In this document: piece after piece, positions 1 to 8,739 of the stretch
Layout: every line of letters starts with the position of its first letter
Numbering within the stretch: position 1 is the first letter of the stretch
Assembly (NCBI RefSeq): GCF_034676725.1
Contig: NZ_JAUCBR010000004.1
Span: 3,934,001-3,998,000 of the forward strand
Direction of reading: 5' to 3'
From: Denitromonas sp.
GTDB taxonomy: Bacteria; Pseudomonadota; Gammaproteobacteria; Burkholderiales; Rhodocyclaceae
Length of the DNA stretch: 64,000 bases
Notes under the pieces: model-generated
What the model was told of the DNA's origin: nothing
The model's input: only the letters and a program-made list of their open reading frames with translations
Databases searched by the model: none
Position numbers and translations under genes: made by a program

Positions 1-383
1 GCACTCCTCGACCGTGCGCACGCTGTGGCCGATATGCAGGCCGATATCCCACAGCGCACCGACGAAGGCGGTGAGGGCTGCCTCGTGTTCGGCGCCAATC
101 TCGCCCGGCAACAGAACGAGCAGGTCGACGTCGGAGTAGGGGTGCAGTTCGCCGCGGCCATATCCCCCCGTGGCGACCAGGGCCATGTCGGGCGGGAGGG
201 CGAAGCTGCGCCAAAGCTGTTTGAGCGCGCCGTCAACAAGGGCCGTACGCCCCCTCAGATAGCTGCGGGTCAGCGGGCGCTGGACATAGCTGGCGGCGAG
301 CTTTTTTTTTCGCCCTCGCGCACAGCGTCGCGCACGGCGGAAATGGCCGCGCGCTGCGGGTCAACGGCGGCCTGTGCGGTCAT
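1..383 (-). CDS. glnD: PII uridylyltransferase GlnD, N-terminal part, frameshifted, cut by window edge
   Basis: GlnD uridylylates and deuridylylates PII proteins in response to glutamine. The ATG at 383-381 overlaps the map stop as ATGA, which supports this start. The first about 25 codons read MTAQAAVDPQRAA and reach a run of nine A residues on the coding strand (plus-strand T 302-310). Past the run this frame is nonsense, while another frame reads LAASYVQRPLTRSYL, then GGYGRGELHPYSDVDLL (nucleotidyltransferase G-G-Y-G and DVD motifs) and LWDIGLHIGHSVRTVEE, all typical of GlnD. One more A, or two fewer, would restore the frame. The gene runs off the left edge. Family assignment is firm; whether the break is real cannot be judged here. 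Confidence 0.88.
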
Positions 384-1195
384 GGCAGCAGCGCGTCGAC
401 CAGGGCAGGGCGGGCCGGCGTACCGTCCGACACCGTCAAGATCTCGACGCCGGTGTCGGTGACCAGGATGGTGTGCTCCCACTGGGCGGAGAGGCTGCGA
501 TCCTTGGTGACGATGGTCCAGCCGTCGGGCAATTCGGAGATGGCCGCCTTGCCGGCGTTGATCATCGGTTCGATGGTGAAGGTCATGCCGGCCTTCAGCT
601 CCAGCCCCGTACCGGGCCGGCCGTAGTGCAGCACCTGCGGGTCTTCATGGAATTTCTTGCCGATGCCGTGACCGCAGAACTCGCGCACCACAGAAAAGCC
701 GTTTTCTTCGGCATGCTTCTGGATGGCGGCCCCGATGTCGCCCAGGCGCGCGCCGGGCTTGACCATGGCAATGCCCACCCACATGCACTCGTAGGTCACC
801 TGGCACAGGCGCTTGGCAAGGATGGACACGCCCGAGCCCACTTGGAACATGCGGCTGGTGTCCCCGTGGTAGCCGTCCTTGATGACGGTGATGTCGATAT
901 TGACGATATCGCCCTTCTTGAGTGCCTTGTCGCTTGGCACGCCGTGGCAGACCTGATGGTTGATCGACGTGCAGATGGATTTCGGATAGGGCGTATAGCC
1001 GGCCGGCGCGTAGTTGAGCGGCGCCGGGATGGCTTGCTGGACATTCACGATGTAGTCGTGACAAAGCTTGTCGAGCTCATCGGTGGTGACGCCGGGCTTG
1101 ACATGCGGCGTGATGAAGTCGAGCACTTCCGCGGCCAGTCGGCCGGCGACGCGCATGCGTTGAATGTCTTCTGAGTTCTTGATGTCGATTGTCAT
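380..1195 (-). CDS. map: Methionine aminopeptidase, type I
   Basis: Removes the initiator methionine from nascent proteins in the cytoplasm. The 271-residue product has the usual length for a type I enzyme. All five expected metal ligands are visible: D101 and D112 (in NIDITV and GDTSRM), H176 (GHGIGKKFHEDP), E209 (FTIEPM) and E240 (QWEHTI). It is transcribed divergently from rpsB across a 266-bp gap, and its TGA overlaps the glnD start by four bases, so map and glnD are probably co-transcribed. A map gene next to rpsB-tsf is a common proteobacterial arrangement. Confidence 0.98.
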   Translation of the reverse strand: MTIDIKNSEDIQRMRVAGRLAAEVLDFITPHVKPGVTTDELDKLCHDYIVNVQQAIPAPLNYAPAGYTPYPKSICTSINHQVCHGVPSDKALKKGDIVNIDITVIKDGYHGDTSRMFQVGSGVSILAKRLCQVTYECMWVGIAMVKPGARLGDIGAAIQKHAEENGFSVVREFCGHGIGKKFHEDPQVLHYGRPGTGLELKAGMTFTIEPMINAGKAAISELPDGWTIVTKDRSLSAQWEHTILVTDTGVEILTVSDGTPARPALVDALLP

Positions 1196-1290
1196 GCTGG
1201 AATGGGCCAGGCAGGGGTCGGTAAAGGCGAAAGGCTATCGCATGGCGCGGCGGCCAGCAATCTTGCACACAAAACAGCGCTTGGCGGCGC

Positions 1291-1320
1291 TTGAGCGCTG
1301 TCATGTTGCACTGCTATACT
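1291..1320 (+). promoter_or_regulatory. Sigma-70-type promoter for rpsB-tsf
   Basis: TTGAGC at 1291-1296 and TATACT at 1315-1320 with an 18-bp spacer form a good housekeeping promoter, about 140 bp upstream of the rpsB start. No competing pair of hexamers of this quality was seen in the map-rpsB gap. Confidence 0.65.
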
Positions 1321-1461
1321 TGCGAGCTTGCTTGATCGTGGTGATCTTGCAAGACAAATCCACACGCCCGGCTTTACACCGGAAAGGGTCTGTCCGCATG
1401 CGGGCAGCAGCAGCCGAGAGGTTGCGACCGGGCGGAGGCTTAACCCTTTAGGAGCAATACA
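1321..1461 (+). ncRNA. Long rpsB 5' leader, candidate S2 autoregulatory element
   Basis: About 135 nt of untranslated leader lie between the predicted promoter and the rpsB ATG. It can form a hairpin at 1391-1406 (TGTCCGC, loop AT, GCGGGCA). A longer-range pairing AAAGGGT (1383-1389) with ACCCTTT (1443-1449) ends directly before the ribosome binding site TAGGAGC. S2 is known to repress its own rpsB-tsf mRNA through such leaders in gammaproteobacteria; its action here is inferred from length and structure only. Confidence 0.4.
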
Positions 1462-2229
1462 ATGTCTAACGTCACGATGCGCCAGATGCTCGAAGCCGGC
1501 GTTCACTTTGGTCACCAGACCCGTTTCTGGAACCCCCGCATGGCCCCGTACATCTTCGGCCAGCGTAACAAGATTCACATCGTCAACCTCGAGAAGACGA
1601 TGGTCAACTACCGCGAAGCGATGGACTTCATCCGCAAGCTGGCCGCCAACAAGGGCACCATCCTGTTCGTCAGCACCAAGCGCCAGGCACGCGAAATCAT
1701 CGCCGAAGAAGCGCAGCGTTGCGGCATGCCCTATGTTGACGAGCGCTGGCTCGGCGGCATGCTGACCAACTTCAAGACGGTCAAGCAGTCGATCAAGCGC
1801 CTGAAGGACATGGAGACCATGGTCGAAGACGGTTCGATCGAGCGCCTGTCCAAGAAAGAAGCGCTGATGATGACCCGCGAGATCGAGAAGCTGCGCAAGA
1901 GTATCGGCGGCATCAAGGATATGGGCGGCCTGCCGGACGCCATCTTCGTGGTCGACGTTGGCTATCACAAGATCGCCATCACCGAAACCCGCAAGCTGGG
2001 TATCCCCATCGTTGCCGTGGTCGACACCAACCACTCGCCCGAAGGCGTGGATTTCGTGATCCCGGGTAACGACGACTCCAGCCGCGCAATCCGCCTCTAC
2101 GCCCGTGGCGCAGCCGATGCCGTGCTCGAAGGCCGCAGCCAGGCCATGCACGAAATCGTGGCCGCCGGTGGCGACGAGTTCGTCGAGGTGGAAGTGGAAG
2201 AAGGCGCTGCCGACGAAGCCCAGGGCTGA
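1462..2229 (+). CDS. rpsB: 30S ribosomal protein S2
   Basis: Structural protein of the small ribosomal subunit, 255 residues. It starts MSNVTMRQMLEAGVHFGHQTRFWNP and contains the S2 signatures FVSTKRQAREII and GIPIVAVVDTNHSPEGVDFVIPGND. The C-terminal tail is acidic (EFVEVEVEEGAADE), as often seen in S2. A clear AGGAG lies just before the ATG. It is first in the rpsB-tsf-pyrH-frr operon, 44 bp before tsf. Confidence 0.99.
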   Translation: MSNVTMRQMLEAGVHFGHQTRFWNPRMAPYIFGQRNKIHIVNLEKTMVNYREAMDFIRKLAANKGTILFVSTKRQAREIIAEEAQRCGMPYVDERWLGGMLTNFKTVKQSIKRLKDMETMVEDGSIERLSKKEALMMTREIEKLRKSIGGIKDMGGLPDAIFVVDVGYHKIAITETRKLGIPIVAVVDTNHSPEGVDFVIPGNDDSSRAIRLYARGAADAVLEGRSQAMHEIVAAGGDEFVEVEVEEGAADEAQG

Positions 2230-2273
2230 GACCGGTAGGCACCACTGTTCAATTACAGAATTCAGGAGTAAGC

Positions 2274-3164
2274 ATGGCGGCAATTACCGCAGGCATGGTG
2301 AAGGAACTGCGCGAGAAGACCGACGCGCCGATGATGGAATGCAAGAAGGCGCTGACCGAAGCTGACGGCGACCTGGCCAAGGCGGAAGAGATTCTGCGCG
2401 TCAAGCTGGGCAACAAGGCCAGCAAGGCAGCGAGCCGCGTCACCGCGGAAGGCATCGTGGCCACCTGGATCGCCGACGACGGCAAGCTGGCAGCGATGGT
2501 CGAGCTCAACTGCGAGACCGACTTCGTGGCCAAGAACGACGACTTCCTGGCCCTCGGCGCGAAGCTGGCCGAGATGGTGGCCAAGCAGAACCCGGCCGAC
2601 GTGGCCGCGCTGTCGGCGCTGGAAATCGACGGTCAGACGGTGGAAACCGTGCGTGCTGCGCTGGTTGGCAAGATCGGCGAAAACATGTCGATCCGTCGCT
2701 TCGTCCGCATCGAGACCGAAGGCGCCGTGTCCAGCTACATCCACGGTGGCGCGAAGATCGGCGTGCTGGTCGACGTGGTCGGTGGTGACGACGAGCTGGG
2801 CCGCGACATTGCCATGCACATCGCTGCCAGCAAGCCGAAGGCCCTGTCGAGCGACCAGGTCGACGCTGCGCTGATCGAAACCGAGCGCCGCATCGCTACC
2901 GAGAAGGCCGCTGAATCCGGCAAGCCGGCAGAGATCGTTGCCAAGATGGTTGAAGGCACGGTGCAGAAGTTCCTCAAGGAAGTGACGCTGCTGGGCCAGC
3001 CGTTCGTCAAGAACGACAAGCTCACCATCGACGCGCTGCTCAAGTCGAAAAACGCAACGGTCGGCAGCTTCGCGCTGTTCATCGTGGGTGAAGGCATCGA
3101 GAAGAAGGTCGATGACTTCGCAGCTGAAGTGGCTGCCCAGGCGGCCGCTGCGGCGAAGAAGTAA
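2274..3164 (+). CDS. tsf: Translation elongation factor Ts
   Basis: Guanine nucleotide exchange factor that regenerates EF-Tu-GTP. 296 residues, normal length for a proteobacterial EF-Ts. The N-terminal UBA-like segment (TAGMVKELREKTDAPMMECK) is present, as is the EF-Tu-contacting motif TDFVAKNDDF at residues 82-91. The AGGAG before ATG 2274 supports the start. It sits in the classic position between rpsB and pyrH. Confidence 0.99.
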   Translation: MAAITAGMVKELREKTDAPMMECKKALTEADGDLAKAEEILRVKLGNKASKAASRVTAEGIVATWIADDGKLAAMVELNCETDFVAKNDDFLALGAKLAEMVAKQNPADVAALSALEIDGQTVETVRAALVGKIGENMSIRRFVRIETEGAVSSYIHGGAKIGVLVDVVGGDDELGRDIAMHIAASKPKALSSDQVDAALIETERRIATEKAAESGKPAEIVAKMVEGTVQKFLKEVTLLGQPFVKNDKLTIDALLKSKNATVGSFALFIVGEGIEKKVDDFAAEVAAQAAAAAKK

Positions 3165-3181
3165 TTGCCGGAGAGCCCCGC

Positions 3182-3898
3182 ATGACAACCCCCGCTTACC
3201 AGCGCATTCTGCTGAAACTCTCTGGCGAGGCCCTGATGGGTGATGATGCCTACGGCATCAACCCGGATGTGGTGTCCCGGATTGTGGGTGAAGTGGCTGA
3301 AGTCGCCCGCATGGGTGTGCAGGTGGGGGTCGTCATTGGCGGCGGCAATATCTTCCGGGGTATGGCCGGTGCGGCATCCGGCATGGATCGCGCAACAGCC
3401 GACTACATGGGCATGTTGGCGACCGTGATGAATGCCATGGCGCTGGCCGATGCCATGCGCGCGGCGGGCGTGGTCGCACGCGTCCAGTCGGCGCTGAATA
3501 TCGAGCAGGTCGTCGAGCCCTATATTCGTGGCAAGGCGATCCGCTATCTGGAAAATGGCCGCGTGGTCATTTTCGGTGCAGGTACCGGCAACCCGTTTTT
3601 TACGACCGATACCGCCGCCGCGCTGCGCGGGGCCGAAATCGGCGCGCAAATCGTGCTCAAGGCCACCAAGGTCGATGGCATCTACACTGCCGACCCGAAG
3701 CGCGATCCCCATGCTGAGCGCTTCAGCCGGATCAGTTTCGACGAAGCCATCAGCCGCAACCTGCAGGTGATGGATGCCACGGCATTCGCCTTGTGCCGTG
3801 ATCAAAAGCTGCCGCTCAATGTGTTCAGCATCTTCAAGCCCGGCGCGCTCAAGCGCGTCGTGATGGGTGAAGATGAAGGCACACTGGTCTACTGCTGA
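3182..3898 (+). CDS. pyrH: UMP kinase
   Basis: Phosphorylates UMP to UDP in pyrimidine nucleotide synthesis; bacterial UMP kinases are hexameric amino-acid-kinase-fold enzymes. The 238-residue product has ILLKLSGEAL (phosphate loop), GVVIGGGNIFRG, the MGMLATVMNAMALADA helix and KATKVDGIYTADPKRDPHA. It follows tsf by 17 bp and precedes frr by 10 bp, so it belongs to the translation operon. Confidence 0.99.
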   Translation: MTTPAYQRILLKLSGEALMGDDAYGINPDVVSRIVGEVAEVARMGVQVGVVIGGGNIFRGMAGAASGMDRATADYMGMLATVMNAMALADAMRAAGVVARVQSALNIEQVVEPYIRGKAIRYLENGRVVIFGAGTGNPFFTTDTAAALRGAEIGAQIVLKATKVDGIYTADPKRDPHAERFSRISFDEAISRNLQVMDATAFALCRDQKLPLNVFSIFKPGALKRVVMGEDEGTLVYC

Positions 3899-3908
3899 GG
3901 AATCCGAC

Positions 3909-4466
3909 ATGATCTCTGAACTGAAAGTAGCCACCGAAAAGAAAATGAAGAAATCGGTGGAGGCGCTGAACAACGACCTCGGAAAGATCCGTACGGGTCG
4001 CGCCCATACCGGTTTGCTCGACCATGTCACGGTCGACTACTACGGCAGCATGGTGCCGGTCAATCAGGTGGCCAACGTCACGCTGGTTGACGCACGAACC
4101 ATCGGCGTCCAGCCGTGGGAAAAGAACATGGTGGGCAAGGTCGAGAAGGCCATTCGCGACTCCGATCTCGGCCTCAATCCGGCCTCGGTCGGTGATCTGA
4201 TCCGTGTGCCGATGCCGGCCCTGACCGAAGAGCGTCGCCGCGACCTGATCAAGGTCGTCAAGCAGGAAGGCGAGGGTGCCAAGGTGGCGATCCGCAACCT
4301 GCGTCGCGACGCCAACAGCTCGCTGAAAGATGCCCTCAAGGACAAGCTGATCTCCGAAGACGAAGATCGCAAGGCCCAGGACGACATCCAGAAACTGACC
4401 GACAAGTACATTGCCGAGGTCGATGCACTGCTGGTGCAGAAAGAACAGGACATGATGCAGGTCTGA
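3909..4466 (+). CDS. frr: Ribosome recycling factor
   Basis: Splits post-termination ribosomes together with EF-G. From ATG 3909 the protein is 185 residues, exactly the family length, starting MISELKVATEKKMKKSVEAL. An upstream ATG at 3867 in the same frame lies inside pyrH and would add 14 non-conserved residues, so it was not used. The motifs LNDLGKIRTGRAHTGLL-like (residues 21-36) and RVPMPALTEERRRDL are characteristic. Short spacing after pyrH indicates co-transcription. Confidence 0.98.
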   Translation: MISELKVATEKKMKKSVEALNNDLGKIRTGRAHTGLLDHVTVDYYGSMVPVNQVANVTLVDARTIGVQPWEKNMVGKVEKAIRDSDLGLNPASVGDLIRVPMPALTEERRRDLIKVVKQEGEGAKVAIRNLRRDANSSLKDALKDKLISEDEDRKAQDDIQKLTDKYIAEVDALLVQKEQDMMQV

Positions 4467-4506
4467 GCCGGCGCCACGCCGCTCGACTCTGGGTCACGAC
4501 CTCAGG

Positions 4507-5292
4507 ATGGCGACATCCAAATTCGCTAGTTCGACACGCGCAATCCCGGCGCGTGACGCCGGGCCGCAGCATGTTGCCATCATCATGGATGGCAACGGCC
4601 GCTGGGCCCGCAAGCGCTTCCTGCCCCGCGTTGCCGGCCATGTCCGCGGCGTGGAGACGGTTCGCAGCATCATCCGCTGCTGCATCGAACGCAACATCTC
4701 GCATCTGACGCTGTTCGCGTTCAGCTCTGAGAACTGGCGCCGCCCTGCGGACGAAGTATCGTTCCTGATGCAGTTGTTCATGCGCTCGCTCAAGAAAGAG
4801 ATCGAGCGGATTCACGAAAACAATATCCGCTTCCGTGTCATCGGCGATCTCAGTCGCTTCGACGCATCGCTGGTGGCCATGATTCAGGACGCCGAAGCGC
4901 TCACCACCGGCAATACCCGCCTGAACCTGACGGTGGCCGCCAACTATGGCGGCCGCTGGGACATTCTCCAGGGTGTCAGGAAACTGGTCGCGGCGGCAGG
5001 CAGCGACGCCGACATCACAGAAGAGGCGCTGGAGCCGCACCTGTCGATGGCCTTCGCGCCCGAGCCCGACCTGTTCATCCGCACCGGCGGCGAAAAGCGC
5101 ATCAGCAACTTCCTGCTGTGGCAGCTGGCCTATACCGAACTCTATTTCACCGATACGCTGTGGCCGGATTTCGGCGACGCAGCGTTCGACGAGGCGCTCG
5201 CCTCGTACAACCAGCGCGAGCGCCGCTTCGGCCGGACCAGCGAGCAACTCGAAAGCAATAGCGACTCAGCCAAAGGCGCCTCCCGTGCTTAA
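4507..5292 (+). CDS. uppS: Undecaprenyl diphosphate synthase
   Basis: Cis-prenyltransferase that condenses IPP onto FPP to make the C55 carrier for peptidoglycan and O-antigen. The catalytic loop IIMDGNGRWARKR is present, with Asp at residue 28. AFSSENWRRP, NYGGRWDI and PEPDLFIRTGGEKRISNFLLWQLAYTEL-type motifs follow. 261 residues, normal length. Its 3' end overlaps the GTG start of cdsA by eight bases. Confidence 0.98.
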   Translation: MATSKFASSTRAIPARDAGPQHVAIIMDGNGRWARKRFLPRVAGHVRGVETVRSIIRCCIERNISHLTLFAFSSENWRRPADEVSFLMQLFMRSLKKEIERIHENNIRFRVIGDLSRFDASLVAMIQDAEALTTGNTRLNLTVAANYGGRWDILQGVRKLVAAAGSDADITEEALEPHLSMAFAPEPDLFIRTGGEKRISNFLLWQLAYTELYFTDTLWPDFGDAAFDEALASYNQRERRFGRTSEQLESNSDSAKGASRA

Positions 5293-6106
5293 AGCCCGCA
5301 TCCTGACCGCCATCGTCATGCTGGCGGTCCTGTCGCTGGCGCTGGGTGTGTTCTCGGCCCCCGCCTGGATTGGCTTCGTCGCACTGATTGCCGCACTGGC
5401 GGGCTGGGAGTGGGGCGGGCTTGCCAAGTGGTCGTCGACGCCCCGCGTCGCCTATGGCGCGCTGCTCGGCGCGCTTGTGGCCCTGATTGCCGCAGGCGGC
5501 GGCCTGTGGGCACCACCGGAGCACCCGGCGGTGCTGCTGCCCGTACTTTTGGTGTCGGCCGGATTCTGGCTGACCTGCGCCTTTCCCTGGCTGCTGCGGC
5601 GCTGGCCGCTGGGTCAGGGCTTGCCGGCGGTACTGGTTGGCGCGATCGTCGTGGTGCCCACCGGCGTCGCCATGATCTACCTGCGCCATGTCGACGTCGC
5701 ACTCTTGCTCGCAGCCATGGCTGTCGTCTGGATTGCCGACATCGCCGCCTATTTTTCCGGCCGTGCGTTTGGCCGACGGAAGCTGGCGCCAGCGATCAGC
5801 CCCGGCAAGAGCTGGGAAGGGGTCATCGGTGCCATCGTCGCCGTCGAGCTCTACGGCCTGGTGCTGAGCCGGTACGCCGGAATTGAACTCTCGGCGCAGA
5901 CTGTCCTCCTAGGTGCGGTGGCCTTGGCAGTGCTGACCGCCATCAGTGTCATTGGCGACCTGTTCGAGTCGCTTCTGAAACGGCAGGCCGGCATCAAGGA
6001 CAGCAGCGGTTTGCTGCCAGGTCACGGTGGCATCCTCGACCGGATCGACAGCCTGACGTCAACACTGCCGATGGTGGCGTGCCTGGTGTTGCTGCTGGCG
6101 GACTGA
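5285..6106 (+). CDS. cdsA: Phosphatidate cytidylyltransferase
   Basis: Integral membrane enzyme making CDP-diacylglycerol from phosphatidate and CTP. Using GTG 5285 gives 273 residues starting MLKARILTAIVMLAVL; reading from upstream codons would run through uppS out of frame. Several membrane segments cover most of the protein, and the C-terminal signature SVIGDLFESLLKRQAGIKDSSG followed by LPGHGGILDRIDS is complete. Start codon overlap with uppS supports translational coupling. Confidence 0.97.
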   Translation: MLKARILTAIVMLAVLSLALGVFSAPAWIGFVALIAALAGWEWGGLAKWSSTPRVAYGALLGALVALIAAGGGLWAPPEHPAVLLPVLLVSAGFWLTCAFPWLLRRWPLGQGLPAVLVGAIVVVPTGVAMIYLRHVDVALLLAAMAVVWIADIAAYFSGRAFGRRKLAPAISPGKSWEGVIGAIVAVELYGLVLSRYAGIELSAQTVLLGAVALAVLTAISVIGDLFESLLKRQAGIKDSSGLLPGHGGILDRIDSLTSTLPMVACLVLLLAD

Positions 6107-6182
6107 AAGCCCGCCGTCAGCGCGCCCCGGGGCTGCACCGCCAACGGGAGCCACATGTTCCGATATTCATCGTAGGCAGGGT

Positions 6183-7368
6183 ATGCAAAGCTTGACCATC
6201 CTTGGCGCAACCGGCTCGATCGGTGTCAGCACGCTCGACGTGGTGGCGCGACACCCCGACCGCTATCGCATCTTTGCCCTGACCGGGCGGACCCAGCTCG
6301 CCCGCCTCGCGGACCAGTGCGTCCGCTTCAAGGCGCGCTACGCCGTGGTGGACGCCCCGGAGGCCGCCACCCGCTTGCAGACCATGCTCGCCGAGCGCGG
6401 CAGCACCACGGAGGTCTTGCACGGGGCCGATCAACTGGCGGCGGTATCCGAAGCGCCGGAGGTCGATGCGGTGATGGCGGCAATTGTCGGCGCTGCCGGA
6501 CTGCGCCCGACGCTGGCCGCCGCCCGGGCCGGCAAGCGCGTGCTGCTCGCCAACAAGGAGGCGCTGGTGATGTCCGGCGCCCTGTTCATGTCCGCGGTGG
6601 CCGCCGGCGGCGCGACGCTGCTGCCGATCGACAGCGAGCACAATGCCGTATTCCAGGCGCTGCCGGCAACCTACCAGCGCGACCCGTCTGCCGCAGGTGT
6701 TCGTCGTGTGCTGCTGACGGCTTCCGGTGGCCCCTTCCGCGATCGCGACGTCGACTCGCTGTCACGGGTCAGTCCGGATGAAGCCTGCGCCCACCCGAAC
6801 TGGGCGATGGGGCGCAAGATTTCGGTCGACTCCGCGACCATGATGAACAAGGGGCTCGAAGTCATCGAAGCGCACTGGCTGTTCGGTGTGCCGGCCGAGT
6901 GCATCGAGGTGGTGGTCCATCGCCAGAGCGTGGTCCACTCGATGGTCGAGTACGCCGACGGCTCGGTGCTGGCACAACTTGGCAACCCGGACATGCGTAC
7001 GCCGATTGCCCATGCACTGGCCTTTCCGGAGCGAATCGATGCCGGCGTCAGCCCGCTCGATCTGTGTGCCATCGGTTCGACTCGATTTCGAGCGGCCTGA
7101 CCACCGCCGGTTCCCGTGCCTCCCGCTGGCCTACGCCGCGCTGCGTGCAGGACGGGGCGTGCCGGCGGCGATGAACGCAGCGAACGAAATCGCCGTCGAC
7201 GCCTTCCTCGCCGGTCGACTGGCGTATCTGTCGATTGCCCGTGTGGTCGAGGCGGTCATGGCGCGCATGGGCAGCGCCGGCGACGCCAGCATTGAAGAAC
7301 TCGAAGCGGTCGATGCCGAGGCCAGGGCACTGGCCGGGGCGCTGGTCCAGTCGGCAGAGGCGGCGTGA
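6183..7368 (+). CDS. dxr: 1-deoxy-D-xylulose-5-phosphate reductoisomerase, with one-base frameshift
   Basis: Second step of the MEP isoprenoid pathway (DXP to MEP, NADPH). The N-terminal Rossmann motif LGATGSIGVSTLDV, NKEALVMSG and the metal site segment LLPIDSEHNAVFQ are in the first frame, which ends abnormally at 7100. The continuation LDFERPDHRRFPCLPLAY...MNAANEIAV is in the next frame. An extra T at 7076/7077 (GGTTCGACTC for expected GGTCGACTC) explains the break; without it the product is 394 residues, the family norm. The stop overlaps the rseP start. DXR is normally essential in MEP-pathway bacteria, so a sequence error is more likely than a dead gene. Confidence 0.93.
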
Positions 7369-8732
7369 TGTCGATCTTCCAGTACCTCATTCCCTTTGTC
7401 GTCGGCCTCGGGCTGCTGATTCTCATCCACGAGCTGGGCCATTATTCGGTGGCACGGTGGTGCGACGTCAAGGTGCTGCGGTTTTCGGTGGGTTTTGGCC
7501 GTCCGCTGCTCAAGTGGCGCGCAGGCAAGGACCAGACCGAATGGGTGCTGGCCGCCTTTCCGCTCGGTGGCTACGTCAAGATGCTCGACGAGCGGGAAGG
7601 GGAGGTATCCGACGCCGAACGGCCGCGGGCCTTCACCCAGCAAAGTGTGTGGCGCCGATTTGCCATTGTCGCGGCGGGTCCGCTGGCCAACCTGGCATTG
7701 GCGGTGCTGCTGTATTGGGTCGTCTTCGTCGGCGGCGTTGAGGAGTTGCGGGCGCGGGTCGATGTCACCCGTCCCGACAGCGTGGCCGCTCAGGCCGGCT
7801 TTGTCAGCGGCGACGAGATCGTCCAGGTCGGTGACGAGACGGTCCGCACCTGGCAGGACTGGCGCTGGCGACTGCTCAAGGCGGTGCTCGACGAGCCCGC
7901 CATCGATGTCACGGTGGTGACGGCCGAAGGCGCGCGCGTGACCCGCCATGTCTCGCTGCTCGGCATCACCATCGACGAGGAAAAGAACGATCCGGTCGCG
8001 CAGCTCGGCTTTCGCCCCCATCGGCCGGTGATTCCACCGCTGGTCGGTGAAGTCGTCGCCGACGGTCCGGCCGCGCTCGCCGGTTTGCGCGCCGGCGACA
8101 CGGTGGTGGAGATCGACGGCACCCTGATTGAGGACTGGACTGAACTGGTTGAACAGGTCAGCGCCGCCCCGGGCCGTGCCATGCAGTTCGCCTGGCTGCG
8201 CGACGGTGTCCGGATGGCAGGCACGCTGACGCCGGAAGCGGCCGAGCGCAATGGCGAGCGAGTGGGGCGGGTTGGCATCATGGTGGCGCCACTGCCCGAG
8301 GGGCGTGAAGCGATGTTCGTGACCGTCTCCCATGGACCGATCGAAGGGTTCGGAAAGGCCGTCGCCCAGACCTGGGAAATGAGCACCTTCAGCCTGGCCA
8401 TGATCGGCCGCATGCTGACCGGCGAGCTGTCCTGGAAAAACCTCAGCGGCCCGGTCACGATCGCCGACTACGCAGGCCAGAGCGCCCAGATGGGGCTGGA
8501 CCACTATCTCAAGTTTCTGGCCCTCATCAGCATCAGTCTCGGGGTGCTCAACCTGCTCCCCATCCCGGTGCTGGACGGTGGGCATTTGCTGTATTATGTG
8601 ATCGAAATGCTGCGAGGCGGCCCCGTCCCGGAACGCGTGATGGAGATTGGCCAGCAAGTCGGTCTCGCCCTTCTCGTCATGCTCATGGCTTTCGCTTTTT
8701 ACAACGACATCAACCGCCTGATTTCTGGCTGA
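7368..8732 (+). CDS. rseP: Site-2 zinc metalloprotease RseP
   Basis: Inner-membrane protease that cuts anti-sigma factor RseA and clears signal peptides. Zinc site HELGH at residues 21-25 lies in the first membrane segment, and the second ligand motif NLLPIPVLDGGHLLYY is near the C terminus. Two PDZ regions lie between them (around residues 130-200 and 210-300). ATG 7368 overlaps the dxr TGA as TGATG; a GTG one codon earlier is possible. 454 residues. A position directly upstream of bamA is widespread in proteobacteria. Confidence 0.97.
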   Translation: MSIFQYLIPFVVGLGLLILIHELGHYSVARWCDVKVLRFSVGFGRPLLKWRAGKDQTEWVLAAFPLGGYVKMLDEREGEVSDAERPRAFTQQSVWRRFAIVAAGPLANLALAVLLYWVVFVGGVEELRARVDVTRPDSVAAQAGFVSGDEIVQVGDETVRTWQDWRWRLLKAVLDEPAIDVTVVTAEGARVTRHVSLLGITIDEEKNDPVAQLGFRPHRPVIPPLVGEVVADGPAALAGLRAGDTVVEIDGTLIEDWTELVEQVSAAPGRAMQFAWLRDGVRMAGTLTPEAAERNGERVGRVGIMVAPLPEGREAMFVTVSHGPIEGFGKAVAQTWEMSTFSLAMIGRMLTGELSWKNLSGPVTIADYAGQSAQMGLDHYLKFLALISISLGVLNLLPIPVLDGGHLLYYVIEMLRGGPVPERVMEIGQQVGLALLVMLMAFAFYNDINRLISG

Positions 8733-8739
8733 TTCCTCA

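Noticed and set aside
25..462. Long plus-strand reading frame at the left edge
   Set aside because: It lies antisense to glnD and map, has no protein-family character, and the minus-strand frames show clear GlnD and Map motifs.
1192..2283. Long minus-strand reading frame over rpsB (and similar ones over tsf, bamA, lpxD, bio genes, cusA)
   Set aside because: High GC content opens antisense frames; the opposite strand carries well-conserved genes in each case.
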